Shown here: one piece after another, positions 10,380-20,191 of the stretch | Numbering within the stretch: the first letter of the stretch is position 1 | Layout: each line of letters starts with the position of its first letter | Assembly: GCF_030758455.1 (NCBI RefSeq) | Contig: NZ_CP132353.1 | Location: 3,038,001-3,102,000, forward strand | Length of the DNA: 64,000 nucleotides | Direction of reading: 5' to 3' | Source: Erwinia pyri | GTDB taxonomy: Bacteria; Pseudomonadota; Gammaproteobacteria; Enterobacterales; Enterobacteriaceae | Notes under the pieces: model-generated | The model's input: only the letters and a program-made list of their open reading frames with translations | Database searches by the model: none | Told to the model about the DNA's origin: nothing | Program-made: the position numbers and the translations under genes

Positions 10380-11924
10380 ATGACCGGAGAACCTGGTTTA
10401 CAGCCTGACGTCAGCATGCAGAACTTTCGACGGATGCTGATCGTCTTCCTGGTGGTAATTAGCGGTGCAGTGCTGCTGGTGACCAGCTGGATCGTGCTCA
10501 ATACCTGGGAACGGATGGTGAATGATACGCAAAATAATGCGCGTAACCTCTCTCAATCGGTGGCACGACAGTCAGAGGACTCTTTTCTTCAGGTCGAACT
10601 GACGCTTCAGGAGCTACGCGATCGTATCTCGCTGGTTGGCCTTGATGCGGAGCGGCAAGACAATCTGCGTAACCTGCTGATCGAGCGCAAAAGATCGCTG
10701 CCACAGCTGCATGGATTGTTCGTCTACGACAGTAAGGGAAACTGGGTAGTAACCTCTGAGGGACTGGTCCGTCAGCAGAGCAACAATAGCGACCGCGCCT
10801 ATTTTCGTTACCATCAGCAGAATCCTGGCGATGCCGTGCATATCAGTGGAGTGATCCACAGCCGCACTAACGGCGATCTGATTATTCCGGTCTCAATGCG
10901 GCTGAACAACCTTGATGGCTCATTCCGTGGCGTGCTGCTTGGCACGCTGCGTATCGACTATTTCCGGCAAATTTTTGGCTACTACAATCTGGGCGATCGC
11001 GGTTTGATAGCGTTGCTGAGTAATGAAGGCAATGTGCTGTTTGCCCGCCCCTTCCCCGACAGCACCATCAACCACAATATTTCCAGAAGCCCGCTGTTTA
11101 CCGAGCTGCTTAAAACGGCCCCCAACGGCACGGCCACCTATAAAGCGGCGCTGGACGGCGTTGAAAGGATATTTGGTTACGCCAGCCTGAAGCGCTACCC
11201 GCTGGTGGTCGCCGTAGGGTATGACCACAAAGCGCTGCTGCGTGCCTGGTTTGCCGATCTGCTGGTTTATCTTGTTTTATGCTGCCTGCTGCTGATGATT
11301 ATCTTCGCGCTGGGCTATTTCCTGCTGCGTAACCTCAGCCAGAATATTCGCGATCAGGCGGAGCTGACGCGGGTGCGTGACCAGCTCACCACCATGAACC
11401 GCACCTTACAAACGCTGGCGCTGGTAGACAGCCTGACCGGGCTGGCGAACCGGCGGCAGTTCGATCTCTATCTTGAACGCTGCCTGGAGCGCGCCAGCAA
11501 GTTGCGCAAGCCGCTGGCGCTGCTGATGATCGATGTGGACTCCTTCAAGCGCTTTAATGACACCTACGGGCATCTGGCCGGTGATGATTGCCTGAAACGT
11601 GTCGGAGACGCCCTGCTGCAGGTCTCACATCGTTCGGACGACATGATTGCGCGCTATGGTGGAGAGGAATTTGCGGTGATCCTGCCCGGCAGCGATCGTG
11701 AGGGGGCCTTACGGTTTGCTGAATCGGCGCTTGCAGGGGTTACGGCGCTGGCTATTCCCCATGAGAGGAGCGATCATCCGGCGAAAATTGTCACGGTCAG
11801 CATCGGGCTGCACGTTATGGAGCGAGGTGTAATCGGGGATCCGCGACAGACTTTGATTGGCCAGGCTGATAAAGCGCTTTATCAAGCTAAAACCATGGGT
11901 AAAAATCGGGTTGAGGTGCTGTAG
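10380..11924 (+). CDS. Membrane diguanylate cyclase with periplasmic Cache-type sensor
   Basis: Makes c-di-GMP from two GTP. I place the start at the ATG of MTGEPGLQPD because AAAGGAG lies just upstream (514 residues). A membrane helix at about 18-40 is followed by a periplasmic sensor of some 250 residues resembling a Cache domain (YFRYHQQNPGDAVHISGVI). A second helix at about 292-317 leads to a GGDEF domain starting DSLTGLANRR. The active site is GGEEF at 427-431, and an RxxD inhibitory I-site (RSDD) sits exactly five residues before it, so the enzyme is probably active and product-inhibited. It follows moeB by 149 bp and is probably a separate unit. Confidence 0.93.
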   Translation: MTGEPGLQPDVSMQNFRRMLIVFLVVISGAVLLVTSWIVLNTWERMVNDTQNNARNLSQSVARQSEDSFLQVELTLQELRDRISLVGLDAERQDNLRNLLIERKRSLPQLHGLFVYDSKGNWVVTSEGLVRQQSNNSDRAYFRYHQQNPGDAVHISGVIHSRTNGDLIIPVSMRLNNLDGSFRGVLLGTLRIDYFRQIFGYYNLGDRGLIALLSNEGNVLFARPFPDSTINHNISRSPLFTELLKTAPNGTATYKAALDGVERIFGYASLKRYPLVVAVGYDHKALLRAWFADLLVYLVLCCLLLMIIFALGYFLLRNLSQNIRDQAELTRVRDQLTTMNRTLQTLALVDSLTGLANRRQFDLYLERCLERASKLRKPLALLMIDVDSFKRFNDTYGHLAGDDCLKRVGDALLQVSHRSDDMIARYGGEEFAVILPGSDREGALRFAESALAGVTALAIPHERSDHPAKIVTVSIGLHVMERGVIGDPRQTLIGQADKALYQAKTMGKNRVEVL

Positions 11925-11949
11925 GTGAGGCCGTAACAGCCGCATAAAA

Positions 11950-11971
11950 AAGGGGATCTGGCGATCCCCTT
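11950..11971 (-). terminator. Terminator between the diguanylate cyclase gene and ybiT
   Basis: Perfect 9-bp stem AAGGGGATC / GATCCCCTT with a 4-nt loop. On the minus strand it is followed by a T-run (complement of AAAAAA), so it ends ybiT; it may also work for the convergent cyclase gene. Confidence 0.8.
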
Positions 11972-11989
11972 ACTCTTCCGGGCAGCAGA

Positions 11990-13585
11990 TTAGTTGTTGA
12001 TGCCCTGACTGCGCAGATAATCTTCGTAGTTACCGGTGAAATCATTGAATTTGCCCGGCGTCATTTCGATCACGCGGGTAGCCAGCGAGCTGACGAATTC
12101 ACGGTCATGGGAAACAAATACCAGCGTCCCTTCATACATCTCCAGCGCCATATTGATCGCTTCAATGGATTCCATATCAAGGTGGTTGGTCGGTTCATCC
12201 ATGATCAGCACGTTCGGTTTTTGCATCATCAGCTTACCAAACAGCATGCGGCCCTTTTCGCCTCCGGAGAGCACTTTAGCGGGCTTCTTGATATCATCCT
12301 GGCTGAAGAGTAATCGACCCAGGATACCGCGCACGGCCTGCTCGTCATCGCTCTCCTGCTTCCACTGGCTCATCCAGTCGAACACGCTCAGGTCATCGGC
12401 GAAGTCGTGGGCGTGATCCTGCGCGTAGTAGCCAATCTGCGCATTTTCAGACCATTTCACTTCACCCGCATCCGGCTGCAGTTCTCCTACCAGCGTTTTC
12501 AGCAGCGTGGTTTTACCGATACCGTTGGGTCCGAGGATAGCCAGCTTCTCGCCCACTTCCAGCAGCAGGTTGACGTTTTTAAACAGCGGCCCCTGGTCGA
12601 AGCCTTTGGTCAGCGACTCCAGCTGCAGGGCGTTACGGAACAGCTTTTTATCCTGATCAAAACGGATAAACGGGTTCTGACGGCTGGAGGCTTTAACCTC
12701 CTCAAGCTTGATTTTATCGATCTGCTTGGCACGGGAAGTTGCCTGGCGCGATTTAGAGGCGTTGGCGCTGAAGCGGCTGACAAACGACTGCAGTTCGTTG
12801 ATCTGCGCTTTTTTCTTGGCGTTATCAGAGAGCAGACGCTCACGCGACTGTGTCGCTGCGGTCATATATTCGTCGTAGTTGCCCGGATAAACGCGCAGTT
12901 CACCGTAGTCCAGATCCGCCATGTGAGTACAGACCATGTTCAGGAAGTGGCGGTCATGCGAAATAATGATCATGGTGCTGTTACGCTCGTTCAGCACCTG
13001 CTCCAGCCAGCGAATAGTATCGATGTCCAGGTTGTTCGTAGGTTCGTCGAGCAGCAGGATTTCCGGATTAGAGAAGAGCGCCTGTGCCAACAGCACGCGC
13101 AGTTTCCAGCCTGGTGCGACTTCGCTCATCGGGCCGTAATGCTGCTCCAGCGGAATGCCCACGCCTAACAGCAGTTCGCCCGCGCGCGCTTCTGCGGTGT
13201 AACCGTCCATTTCGCCATATTTGACTTCCAGGTCAGCGACTTTGTATCCATCTTCCTCGGTCATTTCTGGCAGCGAGTAGATGCGGTCACGCTCCTCTTT
13301 CACTTCCCACAGCTCGCCGTGGCCCATGATCACCGTATCCAGCACGGTATATTGTTCAAAGGCGAACTGATCCTGACGCAGCTTACCGATACGCTCGTTA
13401 GGATCGAGCGACACGTTGCCGCCAGAAGGAACCAAATCCCCGCCCAGAATTTTCATAAAGGTGGACTTGCCGCTACCGTTGGCACCGATCAGGCCATAGC
13501 GGTTACCGCCGCCAAATTTGACAGAGATGTTTTCGAACAGCGGCTTACTGCCAAACTGCATGGTGACGTTGCTGGAAACTAGCAC
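11990..13585 (-). CDS. ybiT: ABC-F family ATPase YbiT
   Basis: Soluble ABC-F protein with two ATPase domains and no membrane part; ABC-F factors act on the ribosome during translation. I place the start at a GTG giving [17 protein letters not shown] (531 residues), the family start; upstream in-frame codons have no similarity. The first Walker A is GANGSGKST and the second GPNGIGKTT. The signatures are APGWKLRV (degenerate) and LSGGEKGR. A charged linker between the domains ([22 protein letters not shown] region) is the P-site tRNA interaction motif of the family. It is flanked by terminators, so probably monocistronic. Confidence 0.95.
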   Translation of the reverse strand: MLVSSNVTMQFGSKPLFENISVKFGGGNRYGLIGANGSGKSTFMKILGGDLVPSGGNVSLDPNERIGKLRQDQFAFEQYTVLDTVIMGHGELWEVKEERDRIYSLPEMTEEDGYKVADLEVKYGEMDGYTAEARAGELLLGVGIPLEQHYGPMSEVAPGWKLRVLLAQALFSNPEILLLDEPTNNLDIDTIRWLEQVLNERNSTMIIISHDRHFLNMVCTHMADLDYGELRVYPGNYDEYMTAATQSRERLLSDNAKKKAQINELQSFVSRFSANASKSRQATSRAKQIDKIKLEEVKASSRQNPFIRFDQDKKLFRNALQLESLTKGFDQGPLFKNVNLLLEVGEKLAILGPNGIGKTTLLKTLVGELQPDAGEVKWSENAQIGYYAQDHAHDFADDLSVFDWMSQWKQESDDEQAVRGILGRLLFSQDDIKKPAKVLSGGEKGRMLFGKLMMQKPNVLIMDEPTNHLDMESIEAINMALEMYEGTLVFVSHDREFVSSLATRVIEMTPGKFNDFTGNYEDYLRSQGINN

Positions 13586-13636
13586 AGGATTGCCTTTCGT
13601 TTGCGATGGAGAATGTGAACCAGCGCGCATTATGCC

Positions 13637-13669
13637 AAAAAAAAGGGGCGGCGAATACACCGCCACCCC
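13637..13669 (-). terminator. Terminator of the sugar porter gene
   Basis: Minus-strand hairpin with arms GGGGTGGCG / CGCCGCCCC (one mismatch) followed by eight T. It lies 22 nt after the porter stop. Confidence 0.8.
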
Positions 13670-13690
13670 GCAGAGCATGGTTAGTTTTCG

Positions 13691-15178
13691 TTAATGGCTT
13701 TCCAGCTCACGTTTTGGCGCCGGCATCGGCCGGGTTTCCACATCATCGCTCAGCCAGTCGTGCAGGTAATGTTCAATCTGTTCCAGGCTGCGGTTACGGG
13801 TTTCCGGTACGCATTTGATCACGAAGACCGCCCCGAAAAGCCCGACAAAGGCGAAGATAAAGAAGGCACCTGACAGCCCCACCGTCGCCAGAAGCACCGG
13901 GAAGGCGAGTGAAATAAGGAAGTTGGCGATCCACATGGCGAAAACGGCACCGCCCATAAAGATGCCGCGCAGGCGCGTCGGGAAGATTTCTGACAGCAGC
14001 AGCCAGGTAACAGGAGAGAGCGCGCCCTGCTGGAAGCTCAGAAACATCAGCATACCCAGCAGCACCAGGTAGCCACGGAAGACGTCAACTTCACCGTTAA
14101 TCGTTTCCGGCATCAGGTAGCTTACGGCGCCGATAAACAGCAGGCAGGCGGTACAGCCGAACTGGCCGATCATGGTCATCGTGCGACGCCCAATTTTCCC
14201 CAGCAGCCAGATACCCACAAAAGTCATCAGTACCGAGATAGCGCCGTTAGCGATAGTAGCGAACAGCGCCGCATCGGTACTCATCCCCACGGCCTTCAGC
14301 ATAGTGGGAGCGTAATACATAATGGTGTTAACGCCGGAGAGTTGCTGAATGACCGCCACGCCCACACCAATCAGGAACAGCTTAAACAGCCAGGGCTTTT
14401 TCAGCTCACGCAGGCTGGGCGGCGCTCTGTTTTCATCTTCCGTGAGCGTCTCCTCAATTTCGGTCATCTCCCACTCCACGTCGCCTTTGGCGCGCGTGCG
14501 TTCCAGCACTTTACGCGCCTCAGCCAGCCGTCCTTTCATCGCATACCAGCGTGGCGTATCGGGCATAAACATCATGCCGAACCAGAGCGCTACGGCAGGA
14601 ATAGTGGCGATGGCCAGCATCCAGCGCCAGGTGCTTTCGCCGCCCCACGCCGCGTTAAACCCGGCGTTGGAGATATAAGCCAGCATCTGGCCGGAAACGA
14701 TCATTAATTCCTGCAGCGTTACCAGCTGTCCGCGTTTATTGGCCGGGGCAATTTCCGCAATATAGACCGGCACCGTGGCAGCGGCGCCACCCACGGCAAC
14801 GCCCAGTACCAGGCGGAAGAAAATCATCCAGTGCACATCCGGTGCCAGTGAAGTTCCTAACGCCCCGGCGGCGAAGATCACCGCAAGGATAATGATGATT
14901 TTCCTGCGCCCGGCAGCAGCAGCGAAATGACCAGCGAAGAGCGCGCCAAACGCTGCGCCAAACAGCAGAGAGCTGGTGACCAGGCCGGTGGTGAACGGCG
15001 TTAAATGCAGCTCATTCCCCATAAACAGCAGCGCACCGGAAATTACCCCGGTGTCATAACCAAACAGCAGGCCGCCCAGCGTGGCGATAACGGCGATGAC
15101 TTTTACAAAGGGTTCGGTTGGGGTCTCACTGTTGGGGCCAGAGGCCCGACTGGGGCTAATGTACTGTTCTTTTGCCAT
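13691..15178 (-). CDS. Sugar porter family MFS transporter (IolT-like)
   Basis: Proton-coupled sugar or polyol importer in the inner membrane, 495 residues, about 12 membrane helices. Sugar-porter signatures are all present: GYDTGVISGALLF in helix 1, GRRK and GRRT loop motifs after helices 2 and 8, PDTPRWYAMKGR after helix 6, QQLSGVNTIMYYAP in helix 7, and VPETRNRSLEQIE after helix 12. The sequence is closest in pattern to inositol/xylose-type carriers, but the substrate cannot be fixed from sequence. It stands alone between ybiT and the efflux operon, downstream of an AT-rich leader. Confidence 0.88.
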   Translation of the reverse strand: MAKEQYISPSRASGPNSETPTEPFVKVIAVIATLGGLLFGYDTGVISGALLFMGNELHLTPFTTGLVTSSLLFGAAFGALFAGHFAAAAGRRKIIIILAVIFAAGALGTSLAPDVHWMIFFRLVLGVAVGGAAATVPVYIAEIAPANKRGQLVTLQELMIVSGQMLAYISNAGFNAAWGGESTWRWMLAIATIPAVALWFGMMFMPDTPRWYAMKGRLAEARKVLERTRAKGDVEWEMTEIEETLTEDENRAPPSLRELKKPWLFKLFLIGVGVAVIQQLSGVNTIMYYAPTMLKAVGMSTDAALFATIANGAISVLMTFVGIWLLGKIGRRTMTMIGQFGCTACLLFIGAVSYLMPETINGEVDVFRGYLVLLGMLMFLSFQQGALSPVTWLLLSEIFPTRLRGIFMGGAVFAMWIANFLISLAFPVLLATVGLSGAFFIFAFVGLFGAVFVIKCVPETRNRSLEQIEHYLHDWLSDDVETRPMPAPKRELESH

Positions 15179-15596
15179 GGTGGTTTTCTACCTCTTATTC
15201 TTACCGGGTGGAAAGGAACGGGTCAGAGAAGTTACGATGCCGTAACACTCAACTGGTATGGCAAACAATTTAGTTTATTTTTTTCATTTTAATTAACAAT
15301 GAAAATTAAATTTTGAGACCTGGCGCGCATCTCACCGGCCGTTCTGTGACCAGTAGCGCATATATGAGCTGTAAACCTTGTCAGGAGCCAGGAGTCATGT
15401 GCGGGAATGAAACTGTTTAAATTTTATCCATTCACATTTAGAAAATACGTTTCAGTTTGCTGACGCGCTGACCTCTCCTTTCTCCGCCTGCTCGCTGCGT
15501 GGGCCACTGATTTAAAAAATAAATGGGTTACGCTGCCACCGCCCGCAATATGTGTCATTAAAACCATACCGGCCACGGGGCTGCGGAAGTGGAAAA

Positions 15597-15692
<96 letters not shown>

Positions 15693-15708
15693 AAAGTGTA
15701 AGAAGGGT

Positions 15709-15749
15709 ATCGCCAGACCATAAACTATTTTCTTTTATGGCCTGACGAT
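15709..15749 (-). terminator. Probable terminator of the efflux operon
   Basis: Imperfect 16-bp arms (14 pairs, two mismatches) around CCATAAA / TTTATGG with a 9-nt loop, 36 nt after the outer-membrane protein stop on the minus strand, followed by a T-rich stretch. Confidence 0.65.
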
Positions 15750-15784
15750 CCCTGCACAGCATGAACGCGAGTAGCAGTCGTTTA

Positions 15785-17338
15785 CTACTGAATCGGCTTA
15801 TCCGCCTGTTCAGCAGGTCCAAACACCGAATAGTCCGGCATCTGCACGTTTTGATAGAGTTCCCAGCCGCCGCCCAGCGCCTTGTAGAGCGCCACCAGGT
15901 CCAGGCTGCTTTGCACCCTTGCCTGGGCTGCCTGCTGCTTCGCCTGTGCCAGCTGTCGCTGCGCATCCAGCGCATCAATAAACGAAGAGAGTCCCTGTCT
16001 GTAGCTGTCGTTCGCCAGCGTAAAGGCGTTCTGCAGCGCCTCCGCGGTTTGATCCAGCCCCTCAACCCGTTGCTGATCGGTGCGATAGCTGACCAGTGCG
16101 TTCTCCACATCCTGCAGAGCCGTCAGCACGGTCTGGCGATAGCCCAGAGCGGCGCTGGCCTGCTCGGCCCTGGCCAGCTTAACGCTGGAAACCAGCCGGC
16201 CGCCCTGGAAAATCGGGATGGAGACTGAAGGACCGAAGCTGTAGAAATGGCTGCTCCAGTTATCAAGATAGCTGACGTCGGTATTGCGCATGCCGAACTG
16301 GCCGGTGAGGGAAAGGTCCGGGAAGAGCTGCGCTACCGAGACGCCGATGCTGGCGGTAGCGGCGTGCAGCTGGGCTTCCGCCTGGCGGACATCCGGTCTG
16401 CGCCTCGCCAGCGTGGAAGGCAGCCCGACCGGCACCACCTCAGGCAATGGCGGCAACGCTTTGTTCGCCATCAGCTCACTATCCAGCGCGCCGGGCGGTT
16501 TGCCCGTCAGCACGGCCAGGCCATTCAGCGCCTGATGAATTTGCGACTCATATTGCGGTAGCTGTGCGCGCAGTGAATGGAGCTGAGCACGAGCATTCTC
16601 CACATTCATCTGTGGAGCCAGGCCATTGCGCTGCTGGCTCTGGGTCAAATCCAGCGTCTGCTGTGCGACCTCAATCTGCGTTTGCACCGTCTGGCTGACG
16701 GATTGCGCGCCGCGAAGCTGCAGATAGGTCCTGGCGACTTCCGCCTCAAGCGAAACCAGCGCATCGTTGCGGCTCTCTACCGACTCCTGCTGCCGCGCGT
16801 CGGCCATCTCAACCTGGCGACGCACTTTGCCCCATAAATCCAGCTCCCAGGAGGCATCAAAACTGCCCTGATAGAGCGCAACGGGCTGCGTCAGTTCGTT
16901 CAGCGCGGAGCTGATCTCCGGGTCTACCTGATTTGCCTGGTTATAGACGCCGTTGGACTCCAGCTCGCCTTTGATCCCCAACTGTTGGCGTTGAGCAGAA
17001 AGATTGCCGTTAACCGAGGGTAGCCAGGCACCGCGCGCCTGATTCAGTTGCTGACGTGAACCGGCAATGCGCAGCACAGCCTGCTGCAGGCTCAGGTTTC
17101 CGGCAATGGCGCGATCGATCAGGCTGTCCAGCTGAGGATCGTTAAATGATTTCCACCAGCTCGGGTTGGTCACCGTCGCCTGAGGATTGGAACCGCTGCC
17201 GGATTGAATATTGTTAAACGATCCCGGCATCACAGGCTTTGGCGCCTGATAATCAGGCCCGACGGAGCAGGCCGACAGCGCCAGCGCGGTCAGCACCACG
17301 CTAAGCCGCGAACGCAGGAAAAGAGGGGAAACGTTCAT
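15785..17338 (-). CDS. Efflux outer-membrane lipoprotein (OprM/NodT family)
   Basis: Outer-membrane channel of a tripartite efflux pump. I place the start at MNVSPLFLRSR (517 residues), which gives a lipoprotein signal with lipobox LSAC and lipidated Cys24, followed by SVGPDYQAPKP, the family's mature N terminus. Two repeated outer-membrane-factor domains follow, with ARRRPDVRQAEAQLHAATA and the conserved SFDASWELDLWGKVRR. It is 1 bp from the stop of the MFS transporter gene. That makes it the third gene of an adaptor-transporter-channel operon and its dedicated exit duct. Confidence 0.93.
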   Translation of the reverse strand: MNVSPLFLRSRLSVVLTALALSACSVGPDYQAPKPVMPGSFNNIQSGSGSNPQATVTNPSWWKSFNDPQLDSLIDRAIAGNLSLQQAVLRIAGSRQQLNQARGAWLPSVNGNLSAQRQQLGIKGELESNGVYNQANQVDPEISSALNELTQPVALYQGSFDASWELDLWGKVRRQVEMADARQQESVESRNDALVSLEAEVARTYLQLRGAQSVSQTVQTQIEVAQQTLDLTQSQQRNGLAPQMNVENARAQLHSLRAQLPQYESQIHQALNGLAVLTGKPPGALDSELMANKALPPLPEVVPVGLPSTLARRRPDVRQAEAQLHAATASIGVSVAQLFPDLSLTGQFGMRNTDVSYLDNWSSHFYSFGPSVSIPIFQGGRLVSSVKLARAEQASAALGYRQTVLTALQDVENALVSYRTDQQRVEGLDQTAEALQNAFTLANDSYRQGLSSFIDALDAQRQLAQAKQQAAQARVQSSLDLVALYKALGGGWELYQNVQMPDYSVFGPAEQADKPIQ

Positions 17339-17339
17339 G

Positions 17340-18908
17340 TCAGTGTGCTCCAGCACTGCCCTCGCTCTTAATCGGCGTAAGCAGTAAACAAAAAGGAATA
17401 AGGACCAGGGCAACAATACTGAGGCCCATAAAGACGTCGATATAGGCCAGAATGCGCGCCTGGGCGATCATCTCCTGATAGAGCTGTCCGGTGGCGATAG
17501 TAACCGGATCGCCCACCGCAGAGGTAAAGTCCCTGACGCCCTGTGCCCAGCGCTCTACGGTCAGATTAAACTGCTCGTTGAGCGGGGACATGTTATGCAC
17601 CATATGTGCGCTGCGCACCTGCTCTCTTTCGGTAATCATCGCTGTGGAGAGCGAGATGCCTATCGAGCCTGCCACGTTACGGCACATGGTAAACAATGCC
17701 GAGGCGTCGGCGTTCAGACGCTGCGGAATGGTCACAAAAGCGATGGTTGTCAGCGGCACAAACAGGAAGCCCAGCCCGATGGTCTGCGCGCTACGCATCA
17801 TCACCAGCGTGGTGAAATCCACATCTGGCGTCAGCGTGGCGGAATAAACAAATGAGACAAACAAGCAGGTAAAACCGAAAGCAATCAGCCAGCGCGTCTG
17901 CACAATCGGCATCAGCTTCAGCACCAGCGGGATCGAGAGCACAATCAGCACCGCGCCGGGCGACAGCACCAGCCCTGACCAGGTCGCCGTGTAGCCTAAA
18001 TCCTGCTGCGCCAGCTGCGGGATCACCACCGAACTGCCGTAAAGGATGGCGGCCATCCCCGCCATCAGGATGCTTGCCACAGCAAAGTTCTTATCCTTAA
18101 GACAGTGCAGATCCACCACCGGTTTTTTCGCATAGAGCAGCCAGTAGACGGCACCCACCAGGCCAATAGAGGTGAGCACGGCAAAGGTGATAATGAAATT
18201 AGAGTGGAACCAGTCATCATCTTCACCGCGATCCAGCATCACCTGCAGGCAGCCCAGGCCGAGGGTGATAAGACCGATACCGATGTAATCGATATTCAGT
18301 TTCCCCTTCGCCTGCTTACGCTCCCACGGCGGATCTTCCAGCAATTGATAAATTGCCAGCACGCTGAAAATCCCCACCGGAATGTTGATGAAGAAGACCC
18401 AACGCCAGCTGTAATTATCCGTTATCCAGCCGCCAAGCGTGGGACCCAGTACCGGCGCCACGATAATGGCGATAGAAGAGAGTCCAAACGCCTTGCCGCG
18501 ATCGGCGGGTTTGAAATAATCCAGCAGTACCGACTGCTGCACCGGCTGTAACCCGCCGCCAAAGAAGCCCTGCAATACCCTGAACAGGATGATCTGCCAG
18601 AGTTCGGTAGCGATGCCGCACAGGAAGGAGCAGATGGTAAACATCACGATACAGATCAGGAAGAACTGCTTACGCCCTAATGCCCGGCTGAGAAAGGCAG
18701 AGATCGGCAGCACGATGCCGTTAGCCACCAGATAAGAGGTCAAAACCCAGGTGGATTCGTCGTAGCTTGAAGAGAGCGAACCGGCAACGTGCGGCAGCGC
18801 CACGTTGACGATGGTGGTGTCCAGAATCTCCATAAACACCGCCAGCGTCACCGTCATCGCGACCAGCCAGGGGTTGCTGGCCGGTTGCCAGCTCTGGCTG
18901 TGACTCAT
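17340..18908 (-). CDS. DHA2 family drug efflux MFS transporter (EmrB-like)
   Basis: Inner-membrane proton antiporter for drugs or weak acids, 522 residues, with about 14 membrane helices typical of the DHA2 family. Motifs seen are the DHA helix-1 motif ILDTTIVNVALPHVAGSL, motif A (LSRALGRKQFFL), and motif C in helix 5 (IIVAPVLGPTLGGW), which marks antiporters. The gene overlaps the adaptor stop by 4 bp (ATGA) and is followed after 1 bp by the channel gene. The likely substrates are hydrophobic compounds; which ones cannot be read from sequence. Naming it emrB would imply orthology that I cannot show. Confidence 0.92.
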   Translation of the reverse strand: MSHSQSWQPASNPWLVAMTVTLAVFMEILDTTIVNVALPHVAGSLSSSYDESTWVLTSYLVANGIVLPISAFLSRALGRKQFFLICIVMFTICSFLCGIATELWQIILFRVLQGFFGGGLQPVQQSVLLDYFKPADRGKAFGLSSIAIIVAPVLGPTLGGWITDNYSWRWVFFINIPVGIFSVLAIYQLLEDPPWERKQAKGKLNIDYIGIGLITLGLGCLQVMLDRGEDDDWFHSNFIITFAVLTSIGLVGAVYWLLYAKKPVVDLHCLKDKNFAVASILMAGMAAILYGSSVVIPQLAQQDLGYTATWSGLVLSPGAVLIVLSIPLVLKLMPIVQTRWLIAFGFTCLFVSFVYSATLTPDVDFTTLVMMRSAQTIGLGFLFVPLTTIAFVTIPQRLNADASALFTMCRNVAGSIGISLSTAMITEREQVRSAHMVHNMSPLNEQFNLTVERWAQGVRDFTSAVGDPVTIATGQLYQEMIAQARILAYIDVFMGLSIVALVLIPFCLLLTPIKSEGSAGAH

Positions 18909-20032
18909 TCCACCGTGACCTTAGGTTCAACCGACAGACCCAGCGGCAGCGGTTTATTGGGATCCAGCCCCTTATCCACCACGATTTTCACCGGCACACG
19001 CTGAACGATCTTCACGTAGTTGCCGGTGGCGTTTTCCGATGGGAAGGCGGAGAAGCGCGAGCCGGAGCCCATCTGAATACTGTCCACATGCCCTTCCAGC
19101 TTCATATCTGGCCAGGCATCCACGGTGATCTCTACTTTGTCGCCCGGATTCATCCGCTCAAGCTGCGACTCTTTAAAGTTGGCGGTGATCCAGACATCCG
19201 GCGAAACCAGGGAGAAGAGTGATGACCCTGCCTGAACCAGCGTACCCACCTGCACATTACGTTTGGTGACAAACCCATCGTAAGGCGCGCGCACTTCGGT
19301 ATAGGAAAGATTGAGGTTGGCGGTATTGAGCTGTGCCTGCGCCTGTGCAACCTGCTGCTGGCGGGCCTCAACATTGGTCTCCTGCTGGCGGATTTGCAGT
19401 TGGATCTGCGAAGCCACTTCCACCTGCGCCTTAGCGCTTTCAAGTTCAGCGCGTGCGCTTCTTAACTGCGAGTTGGCGGCGTCGATATTACGCTGCGAGG
19501 TGGCACGGGGATCAACGCCGCGCTGACGCTTGTAATCTTCCTGCGCGTTCAGGTAGTTCGCTTGAGCTTTGGCCTGCTGGGCCAGCGCCTGATCTTTCTG
19601 CGCCGGATACTGCACCTTAGAGAGCGCCAGCGAAGCCTGCGCCTGATGAAGCTGTGCGACAGCCAGCCCAAGCTGCGCCTGAGCCTGATCGCGTTGCGCC
19701 GTATTGTCCCTGGGATCGATAACCACCAGCAGATCGCCCTTCTTCACCCGCTGGTTATCTTTAACCAGCAGTTTCGTTACGTAACCGGAGGCTTTTGGTG
19801 CGATGGTCACCGCATCAGATTCCGTGAAAGCGTCATCGGTGGTTTCGATATTGCGCGTAGTGAACCAGAACCAGAGCGCCACAATAATCGCAATCACCAC
19901 CACCACTGCCAGGATGATCAGCGGCTTTTTACCGGGGCGCTTACGTTCAGGCTGTGAATTGTCCTGCTGCTGCTCTTCGTCGTCCTGCTGACGCTGCTGG
20001 TCTTCAGACTCATTGTTCGATTGATTAGCCAT
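18905..20032 (-). CDS. HlyD/EmrA family periplasmic adaptor
   Basis: Membrane-fusion protein linking the DHA2 transporter to the outer-membrane channel. Start at MANQSNNESEDQQ (375 residues); a Met three codons earlier is less likely. A Gln/Asp-rich cytoplasmic tail precedes a single membrane anchor (PLIILAVVVVIAIIVALWFWF). Next come a lipoyl half-motif, a long coiled-coil hairpin rich in Ala/Gln (about 110-230), the second lipoyl half (VRAPYDGFVTKRNVQVGTLVQ), and a beta-barrel domain. First gene of the operon, overlapping the transporter by 4 bp. No adjacent regulator gene is visible. Confidence 0.93.
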   Translation of the reverse strand: MANQSNNESEDQQRQQDDEEQQQDNSQPERKRPGKKPLIILAVVVVIAIIVALWFWFTTRNIETTDDAFTESDAVTIAPKASGYVTKLLVKDNQRVKKGDLLVVIDPRDNTAQRDQAQAQLGLAVAQLHQAQASLALSKVQYPAQKDQALAQQAKAQANYLNAQEDYKRQRGVDPRATSQRNIDAANSQLRSARAELESAKAQVEVASQIQLQIRQQETNVEARQQQVAQAQAQLNTANLNLSYTEVRAPYDGFVTKRNVQVGTLVQAGSSLFSLVSPDVWITANFKESQLERMNPGDKVEITVDAWPDMKLEGHVDSIQMGSGSRFSAFPSENATGNYVKIVQRVPVKIVVDKGLDPNKPLPLGLSVEPKVTVE

Positions 20033-20191
20033 AATTCTCATCAGTTAGCAAAGGTCCTGACGGACCTGAAAACATACAAGCTGCCTTAACCATAGATGGA
20101 AAACTGACAAAATCAAACGCAGCTTTACGCCACTATACATGAAGCGATTTTAGCGACGTAATCAAGGGGATGAATTCAGATAAACCTGAAC

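Noticed and set aside
12407..13168. Open frame of 253 codons antisense to ybiT
   Set aside because: Shadow of the ybiT coding frame; no family resemblance.
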